NCBI RefSeq assembly: GCF_028595325.1
Contig: NZ_JAQQXR010000012.1
Coordinates: 41,067-105,066 of the forward strand
Length of the DNA: 64,000 nucleotides
From: Janthinobacterium fluminis
GTDB lineage: Bacteria > Pseudomonadota > Gammaproteobacteria > Burkholderiales > Burkholderiaceae_D
Direction of reading: 5' to 3'
The position numbers were made by a program, and so were the translations under genes. The number at the start of each line of letters is the position of its first letter. The first letter of the stretch is position 1. This document shows, in pieces, positions 37,523 to 46,330 of the stretch. The notes under the pieces were generated by a model. The model was not told the DNA's origin, did no database searches, and saw only the letters and a program-made list of their open reading frames with translations.

Positions 37523-37613
37523 CTCAAGTCCACTTATTGCGCCGCAGCGCGTACTGAAATAATCCGAAAAAAAGCGCACTTCGCTCTGCCTTCGCACCCC
37601 ATCTGCGTTTTCT

Positions 37614-37619
37614 ATTATA
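37614..37619 (-). promoter_or_regulatory. Candidate -10 box for phaR
   Basis: Perfect TATAAT on the minus strand about 95 bases before the phaR ATG, in an AT-rich context within the 226-base phaC-phaR gap. The -35 region is not clear. It suggests phaR has its own promoter. Confidence 0.45.
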
Positions 37620-37748
37620 GGGTGGAAGGCAAGTGTTTTGCACATCGAACCATAAGATTACCACTTTTATTGCAACGCAACCAAAATAGCTACATTGCAA
37701 GACGATGGCCGCCGCGCGCCGCCGGGCGGAAAAACCGCCGCCGCACCC

Positions 37749-39485
37749 TCATTCGGCGCGGACTTTGACGTAACGCCCCGGCGCCGCCTCGATTGCCTTG
37801 TAGCGGCGGTTGCCCGGCTTGGCCGGCGCCTTGACGTCCTCGCCGCCGTGCTCGGCCAGGAAGCGCGCCCACTCCGGCCACCAGCTGCCGGGGTGCTCGG
37901 TGGCGCCGCGGAACCAGTCGTCGGCGCCCAGCGCCTTCGCCTTCGCGGGCCTGGCCGTGTCGTTGCTCCAGTAGCTGCGCTTGTTCTTCGCGGCGGGGTT
38001 GATGACGCCGGCAATGTGGCCCGAGGCGCCGAGGATGAAGCGGTTGGCGCGCGGCTTTTTCGGATTCAGCAAGGCCGTCGACGCGTAGGCCGCGCCCCAC
38101 GGCACGATATGGTCTTCGCGCGAACCGAAGATAAAGGTCGGCACGTCGATGCTGGACAGGTCGACTTTTTCTCCCGCCACGGTCAGCTTGCCCGGCACGC
38201 GCAGGCTGTTTTCCAGGTAGGTGTGGCGCAGATACCAGCAGAACATCGGACCCGGCAGCCCGGTGCTGTCGGCGTTCCAGTACAGCAGGTCGAAGGCCGG
38301 CGGTTCGTTGCCTTTCAGGTAGTTCGACTGCACGTAGTTCCAGATCAGGTCGTTCGGCCGCAGGCTGGAGAAGGTGCTGGCCAGGTCGCTGCCGGGCAGC
38401 AGGCCGCCCTTGGCCAGCGTCTGCTCGCGCAGGCGCACCTGCGGTTCGTCGATGAACACGTCGAGCACGCCCGTGTCGGAGAAGTCGAGCAGGGTTGTCA
38501 GCAGCGTCAGGCTGGCCGCCGGGCTGGCGCCGCGCGCCTTCAGCACGGCCAGCGCCGTGGCGATGATGGTGCCGCCGACGCAGAAGCCGAAGGCGTTGAC
38601 CTGGTCCTGGCCGGAGATCTCCCGCGTCACGCGCAGCGCCTCGATGGCGCCGCGCTCAATATAGTCGTCCCAGGTGATGTGCCCCATCGTCTTGTCGGGA
38701 TTGCGCCAGGACATCAGGAACACGGTGTTGCCCTGCTCCACAGCGTAACGCACCAGCGAATTTTCCGGCTGCAAGTCGAGGATGTAGAATTTGTTGATGC
38801 ACGGCGGCACCATCAACAGCGGGCGCGCGTGCACGGACGCCGTGGCGGGCGTGTACTGGATCAGCTGGAACAAATCGTTTTCGAACACCACCGTGCCCGC
38901 CGTCGTCGCGACGTTGCGGCCGACCTCGAAGGCGGACTCGTCGGATTGGGAAATGCGCCCTTTCTGCATGTCGGCCAGCATGTTCGCCAAGCCCTTGGTC
39001 AGGCTCTCGCCCTTGCTCTCGATGACTTTTTGCTGCGCCTCGGGATTGGTCGCGAGGAAGTTGGCGGGCGACATGGCGTCGACGACTTGCTGCACGGCGA
39101 AACGGATTTTCTGCTTCTGGTGCGGCGTGGCCTGCACCGCGTCGGCCAGGGCCATTAAAAATTCGCCGTTAAGCAGGTATGATGCGGCATTGTAGGCCGA
39201 CAGCGGATTTTCGCGCCAGGCCGGCGCGGCGAAGCGGCGGTCGCTCAGCTGCGGCGTCTTGCCGGCGATGAACTCGCCCCACAAGGCGCCCAGCTTGCCC
39301 ATGTAGTCGTTTTTCAGCTGGTCCAGCAGCTCCGGCTTGATGCTTGCGCCGGCATCCTGCAGGATGGCGGCGAGCGGGTTCGCCTGTGCCTCCGGGGCCA
39401 CCTGGAACCAGGTTTTCCACTGGTCCGCGTCATTCAGCTGCGCTATCCACGCATTGGCCATCACTTGAGGATCGGGCATATTCAT
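37749..39485 (-). CDS. phaC: Class I poly(R)-hydroxyalkanoate synthase
   Basis: Polymerises (R)-3-hydroxyacyl-CoA into storage polyester on granules. 578 residues, the usual class I size. The lipase-like box is FGFCVGGTI with nucleophile Cys302; the conserved N-terminal PHASYN block has WRENPLSAYNAASYLLNGE; the Asp and His of the triad are in GSREDHIVPW and LGASGHIAGVIN; WxxD-type segments NSYLKGNEPPAFDLLYWNAD are typical. An ATG two codons downstream is an alternative start. The thiolase and reductase genes are not adjacent. Confidence 0.97.
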   Translation of the reverse strand: MNMPDPQVMANAWIAQLNDADQWKTWFQVAPEAQANPLAAILQDAGASIKPELLDQLKNDYMGKLGALWGEFIAGKTPQLSDRRFAAPAWRENPLSAYNAASYLLNGEFLMALADAVQATPHQKQKIRFAVQQVVDAMSPANFLATNPEAQQKVIESKGESLTKGLANMLADMQKGRISQSDESAFEVGRNVATTAGTVVFENDLFQLIQYTPATASVHARPLLMVPPCINKFYILDLQPENSLVRYAVEQGNTVFLMSWRNPDKTMGHITWDDYIERGAIEALRVTREISGQDQVNAFGFCVGGTIIATALAVLKARGASPAASLTLLTTLLDFSDTGVLDVFIDEPQVRLREQTLAKGGLLPGSDLASTFSSLRPNDLIWNYVQSNYLKGNEPPAFDLLYWNADSTGLPGPMFCWYLRHTYLENSLRVPGKLTVAGEKVDLSSIDVPTFIFGSREDHIVPWGAAYASTALLNPKKPRANRFILGASGHIAGVINPAAKNKRSYWSNDTARPAKAKALGADDWFRGATEHPGSWWPEWARFLAEHGGEDVKAPAKPGNRRYKAIEAAPGRYVKVRAE

Positions 39486-39537
39486 ATGTTTGAGTCCATT
39501 TAAAAATGAAAAAATCTATCTTTACCAAGGCTGCTGT

Positions 39538-39732
39538 ATGCTGATCGTCGCTGTTGCATGGATTTATGTGGTCGGGCTGATGGCCCTGACCGAACCCTCC
39601 GTCGTCGCCGGAATCATGACGTTTTTAATCTACTGTGTGGTGCCTCTGTCAATACTATTCTATCTGACCGGCTCGCGCCGGCGTAAAAATAAGCGCGCCC
39701 AGGCGGAAAAAAACCCGCCTCCCGTCGAGTAA
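39538..39732 (+). CDS. Small two-span membrane protein
   Basis: 64 residues: LIVAVAWIYVVGLMALTEPS, then VVAGIMTFLIYCVVPLSILF and a positively charged, Pro-rich tail. AAGG lies seven bases before the ATG at 39538. The TTG at 39490 would give a longer form but lacks a ribosome site. It lies divergent from phaC and converges on pgeF. Unknown function. Confidence 0.65.
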   Translation: MLIVAVAWIYVVGLMALTEPSVVAGIMTFLIYCVVPLSILFYLTGSRRRKNKRAQAEKNPPPVE

Positions 39733-39770
39733 GACAGAAGCCGGGCACGATAATCCTCTTTCCCGCTGGC

Positions 39771-40553
39771 CTACTTGCGCCAGATCAAACTCGCCTGCCT
39801 TCCCGTCACGCCATCCCGCCGATACGAGTAAAAGCGGGCCGCGTCCGACACCGTGCAGAACTCGCCGCCGGCAATGCGTCCGACGCCGTCGCGCCGCAGC
39901 ACGCTGCGCGCCAGGGCATAGATGTCGGCCAGGTATTTGCCGGGCCGGCCGGGCAGCGGCGCGAACGCCGCCTCGACCTCGGCCAGCGCGCCGGCGCCCT
40001 CGGCGCCGGCGCGGAACGCTTGCAGCACGTCGGCGCCGACCTCGAACTGGCTGGGGCCGATCGCCGGTCCCAGCCAGGCCAGGATGTCGCCGGCGCCGGC
40101 GCCGCGCATCGCCCGCACGGTGTGCGCCAGCACGCCGCCGGCCAGGCCGCGCCAGCCGGCGTGCGCCGCCGCCACCACCTTGCCGTCGGCGTCGCAAAAC
40201 AGCACGGGCAGGCAGTCGGCCGTCAGGATCGCGCAGACGGCGCCGCGCGCGGCCGTGAAACTGGCGTCGGCCTCGGGCGCATGGCCCGGGACGATGTCGG
40301 ACGCGTCCAGCGCGGCGCTGCCGTGCACCTGCGTCAACCAGGCCGGCTGGGTCGGCAGCACGCCCTGCAGCAGATAGCGGTTGCGCTGCACCAGATCGGC
40401 CCGGTCGCCCACGTGCACGCCCAGATTCAAGCCGCCGCCGCCCTGCCCGTCGCCATACGGCGCCGGACTGACGCCGCCGCCGCGCAGCGTCGACAGCGCG
40501 CCGATGTTGGCGGGCGCGTCCGGCCAGTGCGGCAACAGGAAAGGCGTCGCCAT
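39771..40553 (-). CDS. pgeF: Purine nucleoside phosphorylase-type laccase-domain protein (YfiH/PgeF)
   Basis: A 260-residue DUF152/laccase-domain protein. The zinc-binding site is formed by LTQVHGSAALDA, TADCLPVLFCD and AAHAGWRGLAGGVL, the hallmark motifs with His and Cys. E. coli YfiH/PgeF removes wrong amino acids from peptidoglycan precursors; human and other homologues act as purine nucleoside phosphorylases. Start ATG 40553 lies two bases after the rluD stop, the usual rluD-pgeF order. Confidence 0.93.
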   Translation of the reverse strand: MATPFLLPHWPDAPANIGALSTLRGGGVSPAPYGDGQGGGGLNLGVHVGDRADLVQRNRYLLQGVLPTQPAWLTQVHGSAALDASDIVPGHAPEADASFTAARGAVCAILTADCLPVLFCDADGKVVAAAHAGWRGLAGGVLAHTVRAMRGAGAGDILAWLGPAIGPSQFEVGADVLQAFRAGAEGAGALAEVEAAFAPLPGRPGKYLADIYALARSVLRRDGVGRIAGGEFCTVSDAARFYSYRRDGVTGRQASLIWRK

Positions 40554-40555
40554 CG

Positions 40556-41602
40556 TCACAGCAGCTCGGGTTCGGCGATGCCGGCTTCGGCGATCAGGCC
40601 GGCGAAGTCGGCGGCCAGCGGCACCAGCCATTCGCAGTGTTCGCCCGTGCCCGGATGCACCAGGCCGAGGCGACGCGCTTGCAGGGCCTGGCGCGGGAAG
40701 ATCGACACCAGATGCGACTTGCCGTACAAGGCGTCGCCGACCAGCGAAAAGCCCAGCGATTGCATGTGGACGCGGATCTGGTGGGTGCGGCCCGTTTCGA
40801 GGCGGCATTGCATCAGGCTGACGGGGCGGCGGTCCAGCATGCCCGACGCCACCAGCGCGTAGTGGGTGATGGCCGGTTTCGCCGTGAAGTTCTCCGACAC
40901 GGCCATCTTGATACGGTCGCGCGGGTGGCGCGCCATCGACGCGTCGATGGTGCCGCTAAGCTTGGGCGTGCCCCACACCAGCGCGAAATACTCGCGCTTG
41001 ACGGTGCGCGCGGCCAGTTGGCGCACCAGGTCCGTCTGCGCGGCCAGTGTCTTGCCGACCACCATCAGGCCGCTGGTGTCCTTGTCGAGGCGGTGGACGA
41101 TGCCGGCGCGCGGCACGCCGGCCAGTTGCGGGCAGTGGTGCAGCAGGCCGTTGAGCAAGGTGCCGGACCAGTTGCCGGCGCCCGGATGGACCACCAGACC
41201 GGCCGGTTTGTTGATGACGATGATATGCTCGTCCTCGTGGACGATATTCAATTCCAGCGCTTCCGGCTTAAAAGCCTCGTCTTCCGGCGCACTTTGGGGC
41301 AGAATGACAATCTTTTCGTCGCCGTAGGCGGTCATCTTGGTCGTCGCCACCTTGCCGTCGACGCTGACGAAGCCCGCGTCCATCCACAGTTGCAGGCGGC
41401 TGCGGGAGAATTGCGGCACCAATTTGGCTATGACTTTATCGAGGCGCTGGCCGCATGCGGACGGCGTCAATTCCAGTTCAATCGGCGCCATCGAATCGAT
41501 GGCGTCGTCGGCGTCGTCGGCCATCAAATCGACATCGAGCTCGTCTTCGGGTTCGTGGTGAGACAGGGGGGCAGCCACATTCGGCTTTGGAGTTAATATC
41601 AC
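40556..41602 (-). CDS. rluD: 23S rRNA pseudouridine synthase RluD
   Basis: Makes pseudouridines 1911/1915/1917 in helix 69 of 23S rRNA. 348 residues. An N-terminal acidic stretch is followed by the S4 domain (ACGQRLDKVIAKLVPQFSRS, GFVSVDGKVATTK) and the catalytic domain with the Asp in GIVHRLDKDTSGLMVVGKT, then LETGRTHQIRVHMQSLG. The start codon is GTG at 41602. It is first in an rluD-pgeF operon and divergent from bamD, as in other proteobacteria. Confidence 0.95.
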   Translation of the reverse strand: MILTPKPNVAAPLSHHEPEDELDVDLMADDADDAIDSMAPIELELTPSACGQRLDKVIAKLVPQFSRSRLQLWMDAGFVSVDGKVATTKMTAYGDEKIVILPQSAPEDEAFKPEALELNIVHEDEHIIVINKPAGLVVHPGAGNWSGTLLNGLLHHCPQLAGVPRAGIVHRLDKDTSGLMVVGKTLAAQTDLVRQLAARTVKREYFALVWGTPKLSGTIDASMARHPRDRIKMAVSENFTAKPAITHYALVASGMLDRRPVSLMQCRLETGRTHQIRVHMQSLGFSLVGDALYGKSHLVSIFPRQALQARRLGLVHPGTGEHCEWLVPLAADFAGLIAEAGIAEPELL

Positions 41603-41617
41603 GGCATTCCCATCGGC

Positions 41618-41623
41618 TATAAT
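41618..41623 (+). promoter_or_regulatory. Candidate -10 box for bamD
   Basis: Perfect TATAAT in the short rluD-bamD divergent region, 45 bases before the bamD ATG; no clear -35. Confidence 0.45.
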
Positions 41624-41667
41624 CAGCCTATTGTAAAAACTTGGTTAAAACCTTCTTGCAAAACCTC

Positions 41668-42471
41668 ATGCAAAAAAAATTATCGTTGGTTGTCGCTTCA
41701 TTCGTTCTGCTCGGTTTGTCCGCTTGCAGCTTGTTGCCCGAAAAAATTGATGAGACCAAAGGCTGGTCGGCAACGAAATTATACTCGGAGGCGCGCGAGG
41801 AAATGGCCGGGCAGCACTACGACCGTGCCATCCAGCTGTTCGGAAAACTCGAATCGAGCTACCCGTTCGGCGTTTACGCCCAGCAGGCGCAGATGGAAGT
41901 GGCCTACGCCAACTACAAATCCGGCGACCAGGCGCAGGCGCTGGCGGCCGTGGAGCGCTTCATCAAGTTGCACCCGAACCACGCCAATGTTGACTACATG
42001 TACTACCTGCGCGGCTTGATCAACTTCAACGACCAGATCGGCTTCCTGAATTTCATTTACGAGCAAGACCCGACCGAGCGCGACCCGAAGGCGACGCGCG
42101 AAGCGTTTGCCGCGTTCAAGCAACTGGTCGACAAGTTCCCGAACAGCCAGTATACGCCGGACGCGATCCAGCGCATGAACTACCTGATCAACGCGATGGC
42201 CCAGTACGAAGTGCACGTGGCGCGCTACTACTACCGCCGCGAAGCCTATCTGGCGTCGGTGAACCGCGCGCAAAGCGCCATCAACGACTTCCGCGACTCG
42301 CCGGCGATCGAAGAGGCGCTGTTCATCATGATGCGCGGCTACGACAAGCTGGGCATGACGGAATTGCGCGACGACACGCAGCGCGTGCTGACGAAGAACT
42401 TCCCGAACAGCCGCTTCCTGGGCGCCAACGCCGGCCAGATAGAAAAGAAATGGTGGAAATTCTGGCAGTAA
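41668..42471 (+). CDS. bamD: Outer-membrane assembly lipoprotein BamD
   Basis: Essential lipoprotein of the BAM complex that inserts outer-membrane beta-barrels. From ATG 41668 the product is 267 residues: MQKKLSLVVASFVLLGLSAC is a lipoprotein signal with lipobox LSAC. Tetratricopeptide repeats follow (KLYSEAREEMAGQHYDRAIQ, then SYPFGVYAQQAQMEVAYANY, FIKLHPNHANVDYMYYLRGL). The frame also opens at a TTG (41641), which I reject because it lengthens the signal. A strong terminator follows. Confidence 0.96.
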   Translation: MQKKLSLVVASFVLLGLSACSLLPEKIDETKGWSATKLYSEAREEMAGQHYDRAIQLFGKLESSYPFGVYAQQAQMEVAYANYKSGDQAQALAAVERFIKLHPNHANVDYMYYLRGLINFNDQIGFLNFIYEQDPTERDPKATREAFAAFKQLVDKFPNSQYTPDAIQRMNYLINAMAQYEVHVARYYYRREAYLASVNRAQSAINDFRDSPAIEEALFIMMRGYDKLGMTELRDDTQRVLTKNFPNSRFLGANAGQIEKKWWKFWQ

Positions 42472-42476
42472 CAAAC

Positions 42477-42500
42477 AACCGGGGCCAGCCCCGGTTTTTT
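42477..42500 (+). terminator. bamD terminator
   Basis: AACCGGGG (42477-42484), loop CCAG, CCCCGGTT (42489-42496), then T to 42500. Confidence 0.92.
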
Positions 42501-42514
42501 ATTGCCGCCGGCCC

Positions 42515-43285
42515 TCAGTCGGCCACGCGGCGGCGGAAGACCCAGGACTTGTCGTCCGAATCCTTCTTGTCGAAGGCGTAGCCGCCGACCGTGAAACCCT
42601 GCAACTGCAGCGGGTCGCGTATGCCCTTGACGGCGGCATAGCGGGCCAGCATGCCGCGGGCCCGCTTGGCATAGAAGGAAATGATTTTGTATTTGCCGTT
42701 TTTCCAATCCTCGAACACGGGCGAAATGACTGGCACCGCCAGATTGCGCGGCTTGACGGACTTGAAATACTCCTCCGAGGCCAGGTTGACCAGCACCTTG
42801 GCGCCCTGCTCCGCCGCGCTGCGGTTGAGCGCGTCGGTGATGGTGTCGCCCCAGAACGCGTACAAATCCTTGCCGCGCGGATTGGCCAGGCGGGTCCCCA
42901 TCTCCAGCCGGTGCGGGTGGATCATGTCGAGCGGGCGCAGCAGGCCATACAGGCCGGACAGGATGCGCACATGCGACTGCGCATAGTCGAGCTGGGCCGG
43001 TTTCAGGCTGCGCGCGTCGAGGCCGGCGTAGACGTCGCCGTTGAAGGCCATGACGGCCTGGCGCGCCTCGTCGAGATCCGGCGTCCACGAGGCGTAGCGC
43101 GCCACGTTGAGCGCCGACAAGGCGTCCGAAATGCCCATCAGGCTGCCGACCTGGGCCGGTGTAAACTGGCGCATCTGCTCGATCAGCACGGCGGAATGGT
43201 CGAGAAAGTCTGGTTTGCTATGCAACTTGGTGGTCGGGGGCGTCTCCAGGTCGAGACTTTTGGCGGGCGAAAGCACAATCAACAT
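42515..43285 (-). CDS. yaaA: Peroxide-stress protein YaaA
   Basis: A 256-residue UPF0246/DUF328 protein; E. coli YaaA lowers free iron and limits Fenton damage during H2O2 stress and binds DNA. Start at [12 protein letters not shown] (43285). Family motifs: [48 protein letters not shown], and the end [16 protein letters not shown]. It is divergent from the PIN gene with 38 bases between and converges on bamD. Confidence 0.95.
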   Translation of the reverse strand: MLIVLSPAKSLDLETPPTTKLHSKPDFLDHSAVLIEQMRQFTPAQVGSLMGISDALSALNVARYASWTPDLDEARQAVMAFNGDVYAGLDARSLKPAQLDYAQSHVRILSGLYGLLRPLDMIHPHRLEMGTRLANPRGKDLYAFWGDTITDALNRSAAEQGAKVLVNLASEEYFKSVKPRNLAVPVISPVFEDWKNGKYKIISFYAKRARGMLARYAAVKGIRDPLQLQGFTVGGYAFDKKDSDDKSWVFRRRVAD

Positions 43286-43323
43286 AAGAATCCGATACAC
43301 ATCCATAGAATAGAATTGCCGAC

Positions 43324-43776
43324 ATGATACCTGCTCCGAAACGCATCGTCCTCGACACCAATGTTTGCCTCGACCTGTTCGTCTTCAACGACCCGCGCTG
43401 GGCCGCCCTGCTGGCCGCCATCGAAAGCGGCGCCGTGCAGGCGATCACGCGCGCGGACTGCCGGATGGAATATCTGGTCGTGCTGAACTACCCCCACCTG
43501 CCGCTCGACGAAGCGAGCCGGGCCGTCAGCGCGGCCCGCTTCGACGCGCTCATCAGCGTGGTGGAGCCGGCCGTGTCCGGCGTGCGCCTGCCCGTCTGCA
43601 CCGACAAGGACGACCAGAAATTCCTCGAACTGGCGCGCGACGCCAGCGCCGACATCCTGATCACCAAGGATAAGGCTTTGCTGAAGCTGGCGCGCAAGAC
43701 CGCCAGGGCCGGCATGTTCAAGATCATCGTGCCGGAGGCGTGGAGCCTGGGTCTGTTGACTGATATGCATCCCTGA
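43324..43776 (+). CDS. PIN-domain protein, putative toxin component
   Basis: A 150-residue PIN protein of the COG1569 type (putative toxin component). Acidic metal-ligand positions are visible in [15 protein letters not shown] (first Asp), the Glu in CRMEYLVVL, and the block [20 protein letters not shown] with the pair of Asp. PIN enzymes are RNases. No antitoxin gene with a short gap is seen next to it, so it may be an orphan or act outside a toxin-antitoxin system. Confidence 0.85.
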   Translation: MIPAPKRIVLDTNVCLDLFVFNDPRWAALLAAIESGAVQAITRADCRMEYLVVLNYPHLPLDEASRAVSAARFDALISVVEPAVSGVRLPVCTDKDDQKFLELARDASADILITKDKALLKLARKTARAGMFKIIVPEAWSLGLLTDMHP

Positions 43777-43908
43777 GGAGGGGCGGCGCGGCCCGGAAAA
43801 ACAGCCCGGCGGGCGCGGCTGGATTTACGCAACATGCTCCGCTGGAATGGCACACCGAACCCGGCCGCCTGCGCTAGAATAGCTGCACTGACTTTTATCC
43901 GCGTATCC

Positions 43909-45087
43909 ATGAACAGCCCTTACATACCGCCCTTGACGCCCACGCTGCAAAGCCGTCTGCCGGCCGTCGGCACCACCATTTTCACGCGCATGTCGACGCT
44001 GGCGGCCGAGCACGGCGCCGTCAACCTGGGCCAGGGCTTCCCCGACTTCGACTGCGAAGCCAAGCTTGTCGATATGGTCAGCGAGGCGATGCGCGCCGGC
44101 CACAACCAGTATCCGATGATGCCCGGCGTGCCGGCGCTGCGCGAAGCCATCGCGCAAAAGATCGCCGCGCTGTACGGCCGCGCCTATGATGCCGCCAGCG
44201 AGATCACCGTCACCTCCGGAGCCACCGAGGCGCTGACGACGGCGATCCTGTGCTGCGTCCATCCGGGCGACGAGGTCATCGTCATCGAGCCGGCCTACGA
44301 CAGCTACCTGCCGGCCATTGCGCTGGCCGGCGGCGTGCCGGTGACGGTGTCGATGGAAGTGGGGCCGCAAGGGTATTTCGTGCCGTGGGATAAGGTCAGC
44401 GCCGCCGTCGGCGCGCGCACGCGGCTGATCATCATCAACTCGCCGCACAATCCGACCGGCTCTATCCTGCGCCGCGCCGACATCGACGCGCTGGCCGACA
44501 TCGTGCGCGGCAGCAACGTGCTGATCCTGTCCGACGAGGTCTACGAACACATGGTCTACGACGGCGCGCCGCACGAATCGCTGTGCCGCCACGCGGAGCT
44601 GGCCGCACGCAGCTTCGTCGTTTCCAGCTTCGGCAAGACCTACCACGTGACCGGCTGGAAAGTCGGCTATGTGGCCGCACCGGCCGCGCTGAGCGCCGAG
44701 TTCCGCAAGGTGCACCAGTACAACGTTTTCACCGTCAACACGCCGATGCAGCACGGCCTGGCCAACTATATGGCCGACCCGGCGCCCTATCTCGACCTGC
44801 CGGCGTTTTACCAGCGCAAGCGCGACCTGTTCCGCGACGGCTTGCGGGGCAGCCGCTTCGAGCTGCTGCCGGCCGACGGCACCTATTTCCAGTGCGTCCG
44901 GTACGAGGCCATCTCGACGGCGACGGAAACCGCATTCGCCGAATGGCTGACCAGCGACATCAAGGTCGCGGCCATCCCCGTGTCGGCGTTTTACCAGCAG
45001 GGCAAGGAGTCGGGCATCGTGCGCTTTTGCTTTGCCAAGCAGGACGAGACGCTGCAACTGGCGCTGGAGCGGCTGGCGCGGATTTAG
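43909..45087 (+). CDS. ybdL: Methionine aminotransferase (class I/II, YbdL-like)
   Basis: A 392-residue fold-type I PLP aminotransferase. Motifs: VNLGQGFPDFDC, NQYPMMPGVPALREAIAQKI, TSGATEALTTAIL, NSPHNPTGSIL, DEVYEHMVYD and the PLP Lys in SSFGKTYHVTGWKVGY. The GQGFPDFD...YDGAPHES set points to the YbdL group, which prefers methionine and other hydrophobic amino acids and serves methionine salvage; a kynurenine aminotransferase-like role is a second option. An in-frame ATG at 43834 adds sequence not seen in the family. Confidence 0.9.
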   Translation: MNSPYIPPLTPTLQSRLPAVGTTIFTRMSTLAAEHGAVNLGQGFPDFDCEAKLVDMVSEAMRAGHNQYPMMPGVPALREAIAQKIAALYGRAYDAASEITVTSGATEALTTAILCCVHPGDEVIVIEPAYDSYLPAIALAGGVPVTVSMEVGPQGYFVPWDKVSAAVGARTRLIIINSPHNPTGSILRRADIDALADIVRGSNVLILSDEVYEHMVYDGAPHESLCRHAELAARSFVVSSFGKTYHVTGWKVGYVAAPAALSAEFRKVHQYNVFTVNTPMQHGLANYMADPAPYLDLPAFYQRKRDLFRDGLRGSRFELLPADGTYFQCVRYEAISTATETAFAEWLTSDIKVAAIPVSAFYQQGKESGIVRFCFAKQDETLQLALERLARI

Positions 45088-45176
45088 CACGGCCGGCGGC
45101 GGCCGGCGCAACAGGCAGGGCGCGCCGGGCCGAGGCTGGCCGGCGCGGGTGGGCGACACGACAAGCGGGACACATC

Positions 45177-46292
45177 ATGGTTCAACGGCGCATCAACCTT
45201 TCCGACCTCCATCCCGACACGCCGCTGGCGTGGGACCTGTACGGCGCCGACCCGTCCGGCGCGCCGCTGCTGCACAAGGGGCAACTGCTGTCCGACCTGG
45301 GCCAGATCGACAAACTGCTGTCGGCCGGCTTGTACATTCTCGACGAGGCACAGCCGTCCGTGCTGCACCTGCTCAACGAAGCGAACAAACGCCTGGAAGG
45401 CTTGCTGCACGAGCTGCGCAGCAAACACAATGCCGAGCGCGAACTGCGCGACATCGCCCGTCATGTGCTGCACGCCTTCGAGCTGAACCCGGACATCGCG
45501 CTGGCCTGCGTCTTCCTGAACCAGATCGCCGGCACCTATGCCGTGCGCCACTGCATCGAAACGGCGCTGGTCGCCATTCTCGTGGCCCAGGGCATGCGCA
45601 AGACCCACCACGACATGCTGGTCATCACCGCCGCCGCGCTGACGATGAATGTCGGCATGCTGCGCCACAACGACAATTTCCAGAACAGGCAGACGCCGCT
45701 GACGCGCGAGGAAATGGACATCGTCCGGCGCCACCCGGAAGAAAGCGCCGACCTGCTCAAATGCGCCGGCGTCGACGACGAGGAGTGGATTTCCTGCGTG
45801 ATGCTGCACCACGAAAACGACGACGGCAGCGGCTATCCGGACGGTAAAACCAGCGAAGAAATCACCGAGAACGCCAAACTAATCGGGCTGGCGGACCGCT
45901 ACTGCGCCCACGTTTCGGCGCGCAACTACCGGCGCTCGATGCTGCCGGAACAGGCGCTGCGCAACATCTTCATCGACAGCGCGCAGCAAATCGACCCGGG
46001 GCTGGCCGAGCAATTCGTCAGGCAACTGGGCCACTATCCGCCCGGCAGCCTGGTGCGCCTGCACAACGGCGAAATCGGCGTCGTCACCGGCCGCGCGGGC
46101 GAGCGCGGCGGCGTCCGCGTGCACGCGCTGCGCGACGCGGCCGGCCTCGCCATCCCCGCCGCCGCGCTGCCGTTCGCGGCGCAGCGCAGCACCAGCGAAC
46201 CGGAGTTCGCCATCGCCGAGGCGCTCCACGAAGACCAGGCCGGCGTGCGCTTCAGCATGAAAAATATCTGGGGCGAGCAGGCCCGGCTTTAA
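45177..46292 (+). CDS. HD-GYP-type protein with a degenerate HD site
   Basis: A 371-residue cytosolic protein. An N-terminal ~110-residue region precedes an HD-GYP-like domain (~115-290). The GYP half is intact, LHHENDDGSGYPDGKTSEE, and LADRYCAHVSARN fits the later helix. But the place of the catalytic HDIGK reads TMNVGMLRHN, so the His-Asp pair is lost, and the expected first His pattern is altered. It probably no longer hydrolyses cyclic di-GMP and may act as a binding or sensing protein. C-terminal residues 290-371 form an extra domain. A ribosome site GGGA precedes the ATG. It converges on the MSHA locus, where a regulatory link is plausible but unproven. Confidence 0.88.
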   Translation: MVQRRINLSDLHPDTPLAWDLYGADPSGAPLLHKGQLLSDLGQIDKLLSAGLYILDEAQPSVLHLLNEANKRLEGLLHELRSKHNAERELRDIARHVLHAFELNPDIALACVFLNQIAGTYAVRHCIETALVAILVAQGMRKTHHDMLVITAAALTMNVGMLRHNDNFQNRQTPLTREEMDIVRRHPEESADLLKCAGVDDEEWISCVMLHHENDDGSGYPDGKTSEEITENAKLIGLADRYCAHVSARNYRRSMLPEQALRNIFIDSAQQIDPGLAEQFVRQLGHYPPGSLVRLHNGEIGVVTGRAGERGGVRVHALRDAAGLAIPAAALPFAAQRSTSEPEFAIAEALHEDQAGVRFSMKNIWGEQARL

Positions 46293-46330
46293 TATCCGCG
46301 CCGTCCGGCCCAATGCGGCGGACGCGGGAC

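Noticed and set aside
41641..41667. TTG start for bamD
   Set aside because: The ATG at 41668 gives a normal lipoprotein signal; the extension disrupts it.
43324..43776. Complete PIN toxin-antitoxin pair
   Set aside because: No small antitoxin gene is adjacent; both neighbours are yaaA and an aminotransferase.
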